The notes beneath the pieces were generated by a model, which ran no database searches, was not told where the DNA came from, and saw only the letters and a list, made by a program, of their open reading frames with translations. From Lateolabrax maculatus (Eukaryota; Chordata; Actinopteri; Acropomatiformes; Lateolabracidae): DNA of 64,000 nt. A program made the position numbers and the translations under genes. How positions within the stretch are numbered: position 1 is the first letter of the stretch; each line of letters opens with the position of its first letter. Where the stretch lies: contig CM062206.1 in assembly GCA_031216445.1 (NCBI GenBank), positions 25,573,501-25,637,500 of the forward strand, read 5' to 3'. This document shows positions 10,691-22,245 of the stretch, piece after piece.

Positions 10691-12600
10691 TGGTGGGGGG
10701 CACTGCACAATGTACTTTTCATATGTATATTGATTTCAGTATAGCATATGCAAATACACACTTTCCAATGAATGCAGCCATCTTTACATGCAGAAAATGC
10801 AGAAAATGTTTGCCGGGGAAGCAGGGCTAAATGTAAGATGGCCTTTTCTATTGTTCACAGGGTCACGCACATGGTGCTCCTGGATACATTTAGGTGGGGC
10901 TGCTTTGTCTATTCTGTAGTCCTATTCCAATTCTTTTTATTTTTAAATGACATCTTTAATGTTACTTAACATAAAACCATGGGACTCTCCTGGACAGTGT
11001 AACAATCCCATAGGTTTATATTACAACCACCAGGTTTAAGTATTTCAACAACATTTCAAATACTGTTTTGTCTGTCATTTTGGCATGGCGGAGGGCTCAA
11101 AACACAACAATACCCACTAGCTTTGGCAGCCGTTGCTATGGAGAAGAAGCCAGTTAGGCCATCTTCACAAAAAAGATTTGCGAGCATTGTTTACATGCAG
11201 ATTGCAAATGGTGTCAAAGTCATGCATGGGTCACAAGTATGGTGTCTGTTTTGATTCGTGAAATGTGGTAAAATTAACCACAGAGGGAATCATCTCCTCC
11301 TTTGGTGAAATGGGCCCCAGAGGCATGAATCAGTGCAGTAGTGAATAATGCTTCGTCATTGCGGTAAACAAAACATGCCATCGTAGTTGCTGAATTCATC
11401 TAAAATTAATCCAGAAATTTAAAAGTGAACCAATTTAAGCTAAAAAAATAAAACCGGTTTTCTCAACACTGTATTCTTTAGCTCTTTCCTGCCATTTGTG
11501 ACATACATGACAGAATTTAAACTCTGTGATTGGATGCAGAAATGCACTTGGGAGTCGTAGTTAACTTCTTTAAGTTTCATGCTGATCCAATCCGTAAAAG
11601 TGTTCCACCTGTCAGCCACGTAACATTGTCTATGGGTCCATTCAATTAACTTTTACCTCCAGAACCAGGGGTGCCCAAAACAGCTCCTCCTGCTTCACAA
11701 CTCTGTTGTCTTATTGATAGTAGAAGTGAAACTGCAACTTCTGGGTTCTGTTCCAAAATTAAGAAACTAATTCAAAATCACACTGACATTTGTAATAAAG
11801 CAAATTACTAAAAATCCAGCCTTGGAACATTATCCAGTTAACCGCATGTTGTGTGATTCAACTCCCATGTCTCTAGCTAATGTTAATGCTAATAATGATA
11901 ATTTCTAAAATCTAATACCGTTTATGTCTTCCTGATTTATTGTTATTTTTAGATTTAGTCTTGGTCTCCAGAACAAAAGTCCTTCATTCCTTTTATTTTT
12001 TGTCATATTTAAATTAATGAAAACTGCGGTTGTTTTATTTTGTCTAAGTCAAAGGAAACCATAAATATATTGGTGAAGTTGAACATTAGTAATTTATTAG
12101 TTGTAACTTGAATCAGAAAGGTTTTGTATAGTAATAGCCAGTTCTGTAGATAGATCCTATGTAATAAGATAATACCTTTTCAGCAACTGCCTGCTGCTGA
12201 AAGTGAGGTTAATGAGAGTGCTGAGACTCAACCAAAGCAGCAAAATGCCATAAAACCATAACAATAAGTCAGAGGAAGAGGCTATTTTCAACATAAAAAA
12301 ACATGTTGTATAGTGATTAGTGCAGCTTTTAGCTCAAGCTCCATATGTTACTTATACAGGGTATCAATTTCTCTCTCATAAGGAAGTAACCGTACATCAT
12401 CAGTTAACTTTCTACCCAAAGAATAAGATACTGGAAAAAAGGCACAAGAAACAAAGTTGAAGTTTACATTTGAAGCACATTTGCACACTGTGGTAACTCA
12501 AATTCTTTAGCAAAAAACTAAATATGTTAGTTTGTGCTCCACTGAGGAAATGGATAAATGCAAGAAACCCAGACAGAGGCATTACATTGAAATCCTTTTA
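10691..12600. other. Non-coding spacer without clear elements
   Basis: AT-rich DNA. A 65-codon frame at 10772-10969 has no recognisable similarity. Sequence around 11500-11760 may be an old repeat, but I could not name it or find ends. Confidence 0.5.
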
Positions 12601-13120
12601 CATATCCTACATTGACTGTCTCGCCCCTTAAGTGTCTCTTGTTTTACCCTCAGACTGATTCAGGCAAAGATCATTGGTGATTCCAATGCAATGCAATCGG
12701 GGGAGATTGTTATGTTATGAGTCAGCTTTAGCTACATCAAGTCATGTCTCCAAACAACCCCAGTCTGTGGACCATAAACCTTTTAAATCTCCCCCTATAA
12801 ACTGATCACCAGCACCCATATCTCATTCCCACTGTGATTCCTTCTGACCCAAATAGGTCCAACAATCTATTTTGGTTTGTATTGCATGCCTTTCCCCTCT
12901 TATTCTTCTCTCTATCTATTTCTTTATTAATCTGTCATCCATGCATGATCCTTTTAGGAAGAGCCTCCTCTGATTCGATTAGATGGGCTTTCATTATGGT
13001 AATGGTGGATTAGGCAACGAGGAGATCAGAGGGGGTGTTTGTGCCTGATTCTGCTGCCTCCACTACAATATGACACAAAGGATGTATACGTTCACTCTAT
13101 GATGGTGTCTGTGTGTTCTG
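12601..13120. promoter_or_regulatory. Low-repeat block, regulatory-looking
   Basis: Repeat-poor sequence. The part around 12950-13060 ('gattcgattagatgggcttt', 'cattatggtaatggtggatt') has the look of a conserved non-coding element. No coding potential was seen. This rests on texture alone. Confidence 0.2.
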
Positions 13121-14340
13121 GTGGGCTGAGGGCTAGATGTGTGTGTGGGTGCATGGCATATTTTTTTTGTTCCGGTGGCTCTGGGATTGTCATCAGTCAC
13201 TAATCTCTGGTGTACATGTTAGGTGCAGGACACACTTCAAATGGTATTAAGGTGATGAAGACTCTACTCCTGCTGATGAAATATACATACTAGAGCACAA
13301 GAGGGCTTTGACTTAGCAGCTAGCTAAAGTCAGCTAAAATATAGGAGTACAAAGAAGAGTCTGATAGCTAAGACACAATATTGTATGTATTATGATGCAA
13401 CATAAACTGTGTTAAGACTGCCAATATTAAACTGACTATCAGTAATGATTTCTGTGCACAAATTAACAAACCATAGAATTGAACAACGTTGCTGATATGT
13501 TTACATATGCTCAAATAATGTCAGAGACAATACAACATTGTTAAACAGGAAAATACAAAGTATATTTGCGTATATCAAACACATATCAAACTACTTGGAC
13601 TTAGTTTTGTTTTTGTTTTGAGTTTGGATGAAGGTGCATGGATATACTTCAAATTGAGCCCCGTAAACAACGCTGTTATCTGTTTGTTGTTGAGCTGGAT
13701 CCGTTGCAGTTATGGCACATCGCTTGTATCTATTCACATGTATTGCTGTTCATTTTGCTTGTCAGTTTCTATTAGTGAAGCATATTTTGAACTGTTCTGT
13801 CCAAAATGTTTCTACTCCTTTTTATGAAATTGGATGTTTGTTTTTTTTATTTTTTGTGAAATGATGTACAAAACAAGACTTATGAGCCTTGAACATACAT
13901 TAAGACTTGAACAATACTATGATCAATATTTTTGTACAACAACTCCTAAGCCATAAAGACTTAAAAAGACACCAGGCACATTTTTCTAATTGAAAGCTAG
14001 TCTGGTTTGTTTTGCAGGGTTGAAAATAAAGCATGTCTAGCTCCCATGACAACAGTACATATGTTTGTGTGTTTTTTAATCTGTTTTTTATGGCAGGAGA
14101 AATCCGACCTCTAAGTGGAGTTCATTAATATTCCTAATGGCAGGTCCATTGTCTTGATTGCCTGACCTGATGAATGAGGGCAGGCCCTTTGAGCTCAGAG
14201 AGATCAGGGTCTTAACCATGCAAGTCACAGTGCCAGTAAGTATACACTCCACATGTTCACACACACACAATCAGACCCACGGTCCAATTCCACTGCTGCA
14301 ATTATCAAAGTGCCCTTCAACCTCCAAATTGAGGAATACA
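13121..14340. other. No gene seen
   Basis: AT-rich DNA with a few T- and A-rich runs. The 69-codon frame at 13618-13827 starts without a recognised product or splice support. Confidence 0.5.
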
Positions 14341-14480
14341 TCTTAATTCAGTCAAATGGCATTTCAGTGGCAGAGAATTGAGCTGTGCCAGATTATGGAT
14401 TAAAGTAATCCCACAGGACCTGGAAAGGAGGGAGGGAGGTTACAAGAGGAGGAGTTTCAAGTGAACGTGGCTGGGGGCTG
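14341..14480. promoter_or_regulatory. Block with inverted K50-homeodomain sites
   Basis: GGATTA (14397-14402) and TAATCC (14406-14411) form an inverted pair three bases apart. TAATCC is the core bound by OTX, PITX and other K50 homeodomain proteins. The surrounding sequence is repeat-free. Function is inference. Confidence 0.3.
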
Positions 14481-14869
14481 GCACCAGTAAACAAAACAAT
14501 CCCAAATACAGGCTTAGGGTTTTTGCTGATGCTGCTTCTTTCTTGTCAGACAAGAATAGATTGGCAACCTGCTACTGGAAATAATAGTCGGACGAATCCA
14601 TTCACACAATATCCCAGCAAATTCCTCCATCCACCATCCCTGCTCACTGTGGCACACTAACCATTCGATTCCTGTGGACTGGGATGGCATTCCTGCTAAG
14701 ACTTGATCTGGATATTTACAATATACTGTAGATATAATGGCTAAAAAGCTTTATTCTACTACACAGAAAATACATAGTGCAATATAGTACAGTATGGCTA
14801 GAGGGAAACCAATCTATGCTTAATCTAGCATGTTCCTTTTTTTACATTCATTTCAGTACAAAAAAAATA
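14481..14869. other. No gene seen
   Basis: Mixed unique sequence between the homeodomain-site block and the dispersed repeat. Nothing recognisable. Confidence 0.5.
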
Positions 14870-15115
14870 ATTATTGTAAATCTGGCTAGTCTAACTAACT
14901 TTTAACTTACGTACGTAACTACCACAATTATTGTAATCCAAACAATGATCTTTTCCCAAACCTAGCCAAGTATTTTGGTGCCTAAACCTAACCAAACTGC
15001 GATAATTTCACAACATCAGCCAAGTGTTTATTACTGTTACCATGTCACCTGACTATTGTTACCACGACGACAAAAGTCACTGAACATCCAAAACTTGTGA
15101 AAGAAAATGTGTGTT
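14870..15115 (+). repeat. Teleost dispersed repeat ('cctaaacctaaccaaactgc' type)
   Basis: The stretch 'ggtgcctaaacctaaccaaa' and nearby 'aaacctagccaagtattttg' belong to an interspersed fish repeat familiar from many genomes. It directly abuts the LINE relic that follows and could be part of it or an older neighbour. Confidence 0.5.
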
Positions 15116-15119
15116 TCTG

Positions 15120-16308
15120 GGTTTTTTAATGTTTCTTGAGTGCAAATGCAATTTTCATTGATTTGACAAAGGCTTTTGAACTGGTCAATCACTACTTTAT
15201 TTTAGATAAACTGGTCTGTCATGTGACGGTTTACGTTGGTTCAATTTTTATCTTCATAAAAGAAAACTATGTGTTGTCATACAAGGAAGAAAATCAGCTT
15301 TATTAGTACAACAGCGTGGCATGCCCTAAGGCTAAACTCTTGGTTCACTTCTTTTTTACATTTTTTCTCCCCTTGATTTGTTCTGAATGTTGTGATTGGC
15401 TTTATGCGGATGATACAGTTATAAACACATCTAAAATTGAATCAGCTTTGCAGTCTTATTTTAATAGCTTACAACACTGACTTGCCACTAATAAATTACT
15501 ACTCAATAAAACTAAATCCCACACTATGATTTTTGTTACTCGCCAAAGCATTGAGTCCAAATCTAAAGATTATCCGTGCGCTATTGCCTGTCTTGATATT
15601 ACGCCATTGCAAAACAGTTGAACACAAATACCTGGGCCTATGGCTTGACCCTGAACATAAATTTGAATGTCCTATTAATTATATTATGAAGAAAGGGAAC
15701 CTGGATGTTGGTGTTCTTTACTGATCCAGAAACTGCTTTACATTTACTATTAGAAAGAAACTTGCGTTAGAACTCATCTTATAATATTATTAGATTATGC
15801 TGATGTTGTATAGCAGGCTGCATTCAAACTATTTTTCTTCCTTACAATGTAGTTTATAATAGACTGTGCAGATTTGTTATTTAATATCTCAAGTGTACAA
15901 TGTATAAAACTCAATTTGCCCACTCCCATCATAAGAACACAGCGACATTGGCTGCAGTTGATTTTTAAATGTACAGTATACATTTTAATAATCCTCTCTA
16001 TTCAAAACACTTGGTGGTACCGTTCTCCTGTAATTATCCATAGAGACCACAGGAGTAGAAAACAAGGGCTGTATAGAGGGTCTCAAAGTCTAGCTAAGAA
16101 TGCCTTTATGCCTAAACCTCTGAGCACCTGTTCAAAAATGCTCTAAAAGTCTTTTTTTTATCATAGGATCAGTTGTACATGTCCATAATAACACTTTGTA
16201 ACTATGTTTGGGAACTTTATTACTAAATGTTATCACTGCCATTAATGCTTTTTTGTCGTTGAAGACCAGGTGGTACTCAAGGGGTTATTCCTAATAAAGA
16301 ATTACCAA
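15120..16308 (+). mobile_element. Decayed non-LTR retrotransposon, reverse transcriptase relic
   Basis: Conceptual reading gives the order of a LINE reverse transcriptase: 'FIDLTKAFE' (15142 onward), a decayed 'GMP.G.TLGSLLF' block, then the catalytic YADD box with 'LYADDTVI' (YADD at 15403-15414), 'NKLLLNKTKSHTMIF', and 'HKYLGLWLD' farther on. In-frame stops and at least two frame changes separate these pieces, so it is inactive. A degenerate 3' tail ('aaggggttattcctaataaa') near 16280-16308 resembles LINE tails that end in TAAATAAAGG. Frames at 15533-15724 and 15874-16146 are parts of this relic. Confidence 0.8.
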
Positions 16309-16620
16309 CTAGGTATCAGCCAGGTGCAAATGCAAAATGTTAAATACAATTTATTTCACCATTGTCATTACAAAATGCTGTCTTTCTGCTTTCAGTTCCA
16401 TTCATTCAGTCATGGCTGCAATCACTGGTACATAATATTGTGCTACTTATCACTCCCTTTATTTTATTGGAGTTCATATTTTGAGCACTCCTGTATATTC
16501 ATGTGAACATGCATGCTGTTTTTATAGAAACTGTATGGGGCTAAGACAACTCCGCTTCCACCTGTGTGTCAAGCCCAGTCACAATATCCAGCAGTGTATT
16601 TTTAAATTGTATCATTGACT
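16309..16620. other. No gene seen
   Basis: AT-rich sequence after the LINE tail. A 78-codon frame at 16270-16506 has no recognised product. Confidence 0.5.
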
Positions 16621-16624
16621 CTCA

Positions 16625-16830
16625 GTCAGGTTGTCTGTGTAGCTCTCTCTCTGTCTCTCTGTGGACAGGCTTCAGACTGTCACATGTCACATTACATCAC
16701 TGTCCCCTCCTCTCTGTCCCACTTACAATAACGTCCCTTTACATCCTCTCTTAATTCATATCTTTCTGTCCAGGATTCTGTCTTTCCTTTCTCAGTCTAC
16801 CTGGCTCTCTCTCTCTCTCTCTCTCTGTCT
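16625..16830 (+). repeat. CT-rich tract with (CT)n core
   Basis: CT-rich sequence with purer (CT)n at 16804-16826. Frames here translate to S/L-rich low complexity. Confidence 0.8.
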
Positions 16831-18040
16831 TTCCCTTAACTGGATCTTAACATGATTCCTGTTTCAACAGCATGACCGGGGGATCCCATAGTGACATGTA
16901 TTGAGTTTAATGAGTGGTACGTATGGTAGGGTTTTGTCAGGGAGTTTGGCTGTCCAGCGTTCCTCGGTTGTCTATCTTGGTTCTTCCAGTTCTCACATCT
17001 CAGGCCTCAAAGATGACTTAGTGCCTCATATTCACCATTTAGTCTCTCACACCCTTGCTCAGATGTGAGATGTGGCTGTCTGCCAGCCTGTCAAACTGTC
17101 TGATGGAAGATGAGATTCACCTAGTCAGAGGTGGGGGTTTAGGGGCGGCGATATGATAGACAGACAGAAAGATGGACAGGGCTCCAAAATGAACAACTTC
17201 AAATATAGAAAACCTGGTTAATGGTAGATGTAACACCTTTCCATGTCGCTGGACCTTTATATCTTGGCCTTTTATTTCAGTCAGGTTGTTCTCTGCGGGC
17301 ACAGCATGAACTATTCTGACTTTTAGATTGGGGGTAGCAAAGAGGTCAGAAAAACAGCAAGATCACACAGATGAGTGCTGTGGAGTCGCAGCCTCTCCCA
17401 TCTGTCCCATCCCGCTCTCTCTCTCACCCATCTTAGCTCGCTCGCCCAGCCGGCCAGCGGAAGGGACTCACGTGTTTCCATGTTGGTCACAACCTCTCTT
17501 TACCTCCACTCACCTTCTCCTCTCCTGTCATCCTTTGAGTAGGTACAGGTGATGTTGGAACCAACAGCAGTGCACACGTTTGGCACCTGAAGGCCTCCTG
17601 CACTTGGTTTAGTCATGACAGACAGAAATACCGGTGATCTCAAACATATTATCATCATCTGAGAGTCTAAGAGTGGCTGGAGCATTCACAGTTTTGTCAT
17701 ATTATTATTTTGACAATTCCTATTTTAATGTGTGCATTGAAAATTATTGTTCAATAACAGTGTAAGGTTATTTATTCTTTGTCTTTTCCAGTCAATAATG
17801 AAAACAGTTGTGCAAAGTTAATTATGTTAAATTATTTTGAGATATTATTAATACCTCTGAGGAAGGCCCAGCTATTTGAAGGAGTGAAACAAAAGATGCA
17901 AAGCCCCTTCTGACACCTATACTTTTGTGCTGCTGCTTATCCTTGTCCACGATTGCTGCACTGCCTCTTCCTTCTGGTCCTGCTCACCCCTCTTTGCACT
18001 CTCTCCCTCTTCATTCTTCGTGTCCATCCTGTACTTGCAG
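16831..18040. other. Non-coding spacer, locally pyrimidine-rich
   Basis: Includes pyrimidine-rich sequence around 17390-17545 and 17925-18035. A good acceptor-like 'ggccttttatttcag' ends at 17280, but no open exon follows it. Confidence 0.4.
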
Positions 18041-18133
18041 CTTGGCCTGGATGCTGACAGGGCCTCTGGGTTGCCGGTTCACTCCTCCACATGGACAGGA
18101 GGAAGATATTTTGCAAGATCCAATGTTTTGATG
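18041..18133 (+). other. Weak candidate internal exon
   Basis: A long pyrimidine-rich stretch and 'gtacttgcag' (AG at 18039-18040) precede 93 bases, 31 codons, open in phase 0 (LGLDADRASGLPVHS...). A modest donor ATG|GTGATA follows. The length is a multiple of three. The peptide is not recognised and a second frame is also open, so chance is likely. Confidence 0.15.
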
Positions 18134-18700
18134 GTGATAAATAAATACATAGAGAGTGAATTTGCTCACACAATGTGTGATGTGTGAGTGTGTGCAAGTG
18201 TATTCTATAAAAAGAATACATACAATTCTAATTTGGACTTGTGCAATTTGGGCTGCACTGTATATTTTTTTTATATATATAACAATACCCCTCATCCCTG
18301 CCTGCATGAGTTTCCTTATCCTAACACACATTTTAGAATCACAGGAGAACAATCAGCAGTGATGGAGCCGCCACCTGACATTATCAATCGGTAACTTCCT
18401 CTGTGACAGTAAGCAGCTGAGTACCAGACCTCAAAGAATGTGTGCAAACAAGCATGCGTACACTGCCTCCTCATAACCTCATTTCTCTCCACACAACAGC
18501 AGAGCTCTTTGGCAGCAAGTGTTGAATTAAAATGGAGCCCAATGGCAACAATCTTAAAGGGCAAACGAGTGGCAGGCAAGAGAAAACATTAGCAGCAGTT
18601 GAAAGGCATTTAGATGCTTTGAAGGTTTGGCTGAATTAAAAGGGTATAATGAATTTCAAATGGCTGTTTATTTGTGGCTGCGGTGGATGCAGTGAGTCCA
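18134..18700. other. No gene seen
   Basis: AT-rich with a TA/T-rich patch at 18258-18281. Overlapping frames on both strands have no support. Confidence 0.5.
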
Positions 18701-18702
18701 AG

Positions 18703-18716
18703 CGCCACTAGGGGGT
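18703..18716 (+). promoter_or_regulatory. CTCF-like binding site
   Basis: CGCCACTAGGGGGT fits the core of the vertebrate CTCF motif (CCASYAGRKGGC-type core). It lies 48 bases before a TG tract and just upstream of a GC-rich exon-like block. Confidence 0.4.
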
Positions 18717-18758
18717 TGTGAGAGTCACGCTGGAGGAATCAGCCGAGTACTCTCTGTC

Positions 18759-18763
<5 letters not shown>

Positions 18764-18816
<53 letters not shown>
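18764..18816 (+). repeat. (TG)n microsatellite
   Basis: Uninterrupted TG repeat of about 26 units. Confidence 0.95.
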
Positions 18817-18819
<3 letters not shown>

Positions 18820-18820
<1 letters not shown>

Positions 18821-19108
18821 TAGTCAAGCAGATCCAGGGTCAGCAGGATGGAAGAGTAGTCTGTCGGATCGGGGACGGAGGCGTTGGACTCTGCAGCCTG
18901 CACACGAGAGGTCCTCCGAGGCTGAGGCGAAGCATCCTGTTCTCAGCTGTGGGGGAGTTTGGAGCTAAAGTTGGAGTGGAGCTCCGCAGCTGCAGCAGCA
19001 TGTAAGCCAGCAGAGGCTTTCAGAGGAGCTGCAGGACTGCAGCGCGGGGAGCAGAATGCCAGAGGAAGACTGAGAACAGCACCAGGCCTGAAGTGATCTT
19101 TTAGTCTG
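18820..19108 (+). other. GC-rich block resembling a 5' untranslated first exon
   Basis: GC- and CpG-richer than its surroundings, with several short start-stop frames (ATGTAA at 19000, and an ATG near 19055 giving MPEED then stop). It ends at TCTG followed by GTGAGG, a fair splice donor (GT at 19109-19110). No TATA box is seen. This is the texture of a non-coding first exon with upstream short frames, but transcription is not shown. A 95-codon frame through the TG tract is low-complexity at its start. Confidence 0.25.
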
Positions 19109-19185
19109 GTGAGGCTTTTACTGAAGTGAAACCATAGATATATGTTTGAGCATGTCAAATGTATGTATAATGTAACTATAAATGC

Positions 19186-19740
19186 CTATGACACTTCACT
19201 GTCCCTGTGGGCTAATGTACATAGCTGTATGTCATATTTAGCACATAAATATAAAGAAATGAATGGTATGAACTAACTGAAATGTCAAATACATATTTTC
19301 TATGTTAAATACATGGATAAATATTGCACAATATATTTAACATGCAGGATATTAAACACATGTAATAAACACATTTATGCTTCAATTAATAGTATTATTT
19401 ATATATGAAACTAATATTTCCACTCATTTCACAACATATAGTTTTTAATTATAAGTGAAAATTATGACACTTTAGCATTCCTTTGGGCTACATACCCACA
19501 TTGTTATTTTTACCTGTATTTTCATAACAATTGAAGATACTAACACAGTAAAGTCACATGCCAAATACATATTTTTTATGTTACTGTAGGTTAAACTACA
19601 TATATTAGAAAAACATATATGCTCACAGAAATATTATTATGTATGTACCAACACATATTTTGCTATAAAGTAGCTTATATAATATTTTAATATATGCTGA
19701 AAACTGATTGGATCCAATTATGTGTCCATGTACTTAAATA
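19186..19740 (+). repeat. Diverged ~275-bp tandem duplication in AT-rich DNA
   Basis: 'tatgacacttcac...gtgggcta' at 19188-19214 reappears as 'tatgacactttagc...ttgggcta' at 19464-19491. 'gtcaaatacatattttctat' (about 19283) reappears as 'gccaaatacatattttttat' (about 19560). The same order and a constant offset of 276-278 bases show two diverged tandem copies. Confidence 0.55.
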
Positions 19741-20067
19741 TTTAAAGTCCATTATTTAATACATATAGTTGTATATGGCCCTGTACATCAGATTTTCATA
19801 TGAAGTAGTTATATCAATTTAGTGGGACACACAGTCTTAAAAGAATGTAAAATATATGAACATGTCAGTACAATATGCACTTGCCTAGAATTATGAGTGG
19901 GATAATGCTGGCATTAATTTAGCCTGACCGATAAGCACACATGCTGCCAGTTGCAAAATTCCTTTTACAATTAAATGGACAGAACACATGCCCCCTTACC
20001 ATGATGTGTCACAGGATGATGAGTCATTAATCAAAGCATAAATTCATGTTTTTTCTTACTATTATTG
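19741..20067. other. AT-rich spacer
   Basis: No gene or recognised element. Confidence 0.5.
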
Positions 20068-20444
20068 TTATTTTTTATGGCTTTTTGTTTGCCTGTGAAT
20101 GATAAACAAGTTCAGGTCATAGTTTTCTTCCTTTTTCTTTATCACATGAGCACTGAGAAGAAAATTAGCAGTCAGACTGCAGCTGGTGTTGTAGTTCTTA
20201 ATGCTGTCTGTCTTTGGGTGCAGGTTAACACTTAAAATCCTGAGTACTCCCACAGTGCTCCTGGCTTCTTTTGAGCGACTAGCTGCTGAAAAGCAGAAAT
20301 GTTCCGATGTGAAATGTTGCTGTACACTGTAGAGGTGATAAGTGGTCCAGCCCTGCGTGCCACAGCCATGACGCTGAAATTGTTGGATACAACCTTGAGT
20401 GAAAAATGCCTCCTCAATCACAGTCGCACTATGTTCTGCTACAC
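20068..20444 (-). other. Weak candidate terminal exon on the minus strand
   Basis: Read on the minus strand, a pyrimidine-rich tract ending 'cttgttcaccctag' is followed by about 125 codons open to a stop at 20068. An overlapping frame gives MAVARRAGPLITSTVYSN and ends at 20232. Neither peptide is recognised. The acceptor is good, but the composition is ordinary and only one frame can be real at most. Confidence 0.15.
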
Positions 20445-20535
20445 CTAGGGTGAACAAGAGAGAGGAAAGACATGGAAAAAGGGTTTTTACACAGATTTTA
20501 GTGCCAGTGTAGAAATGGGCTCTTTCCGTGTCTGT

Positions 20536-20575
20536 GTAAAGAAGACTTTATTGATCCCTATGCAGAAACTGGGTG
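20536..20575 (-). mobile_element. LINE 3'-tail fragment (antisense)
   Basis: 'agactttattgatccct' resembles the antisense 3' end of fish LINEs ('actttattgatccc...'). Only the tail is left. Confidence 0.4.
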
Positions 20576-22192
20576 AAAATAATGTAATACATTTAACTCT
20601 GAAACACTTTTTATAGTGTTCACCCCACCATTCCGGCTTCTCAATTTGAAATGTCCAGTACTCTAACGTGCTGTGTTCCTTATTATTATAATTATAGCAG
20701 TCCTGGGTCTGTATGTTTACATTTTTTTGCTTTTTGTTTTCTAAGTAATTTCAAAAAATGTTGGAGGTTCAAAGATTACCAGGTGTTTGCAGATGTGTCC
20801 AGTATTAATGTTATTTTCTGGCAAAGGGGTTGACTTCCTACGCCCACCAGAGACATTTGGGTCCACTATTCAGCAGACCATCAGGATTTAATCTTACCAT
20901 TCTCAGTGTTAAGTGGGATTATGATTTCTTCTGAAAAGGTCCTTAAAAACATGTTTGTTTTTTTCTGAATGCGGTTCTGTTATTTTAGTTTGCAAGGGTT
21001 CAATCGGTCTGGATAATGATCTGTAACAAAAAAGAATTCTTGTTATCTCTCTTCGGCCGGCCTCTTTAAACACAAACAGTTTTCTCTGACAAAAGATTCA
21101 TCAGTCATTCAATATAAATGTTGAATTGTAAGCACATTTCTCATTTGGCATTTCCAGTTGACCTGCTGTGCTCTAACTAAAAGACTCACTGAATCAATGA
21201 TCAAGAATTAATTATTTGTTAGTCTACCAAGTAAACTCTCTCTCTCCTGTCCTCCTGTTAATTAGTACCAAACTAAAGAGTTCTCCAGGAAAATTCTTAG
21301 ATATTCCCTGTTCAGAACTGACTTTACCTGATGTAATGCTAAGGGTCAATGTCCTTACGGGAAATGCCATGATTATGGCAGCCTTGTTACTGAACACCTT
21401 TGCAGTACATACTGTACTTACACTGTAAATACAGTCTGTCCGTATGGCCCCAGAACTGCCCTCAGTATTTATTAAAGAAAGAAAAAAGAGAATATATGGT
21501 TGAAGATGAGAGAGAAATTCTGATCTGTAAGAGGCGGGTGGAGACAGCTGCGAGGCTGACATACACAGAGCCGCACAGTTAGAAATAAATACATCATGCA
21601 GGCAAATAATAGAAGAGAGCGGAAAAGAGAACAAGACCCACCATAACAAAAATCCACCTTCAGGAACACAGGAGAGAGAAACATAAGAATAGATATCCAG
21701 CAGAAGTGTTCTGTTCTGATTTTAATCCCATTTTTGGTACATCTTAGACTATTTAGTTAAAGTAAAGTTCCTGTATGGCTGATGGTGGTCAGACAACTTT
21801 TAAGATTTGAGATGATCTCACTGGTATACTTTAGTATCTCAGTCTCAGCTGCAAGATTTCTCAGAATCTTTATTGTCAGAATTTGAGTTGGACAGAAGCA
21901 CTGACCCTGCCAGTAAAAAGTTAACAAATTTCCTGTTTTGTGGACAAGCAATGTCTTCTCACCCTTTATTTAATCCATCCTTACTTCTCACACTGAAACA
22001 TAGTATGGATGAGTACTTCTTTGTAGAATCCTTTATTAATTTTTCCTCTTCCATTGATATTTTGAATCACTGCTACCCATCAAAACCCCATCAGCTCCTT
22101 TATTTCAGGAAACTCAATTTAATTTGAATGTTTTACAGATATGTAAATTTCAATTCAAAGAGAGATAATCTCATATCCTTTTCTTATGTCAT
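20576..22192. other. No gene seen
   Basis: Mixed AT-rich sequence. 'agaatctttattgtcagaat' near 21862 may be another LINE tail. Overlapping frames at 21216-21684, up to 141 codons on the minus strand, have no recognised motifs. Confidence 0.45.
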
Positions 22193-22245
22193 ATGTGTAT
22201 ATATATATATACACACACACACATACATACACACACACACACACA
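22193..22245 (+). repeat. Compound (TA)n(CA)n microsatellite
   Basis: TGTGTATATATATATATA followed by CACACA and CATACATACACACA. Confidence 0.95.

Noticed and set aside
21224..21649. 141-codon minus-strand frame
   Set aside because: No recognisable domain and overlapped by other frames of similar quality.
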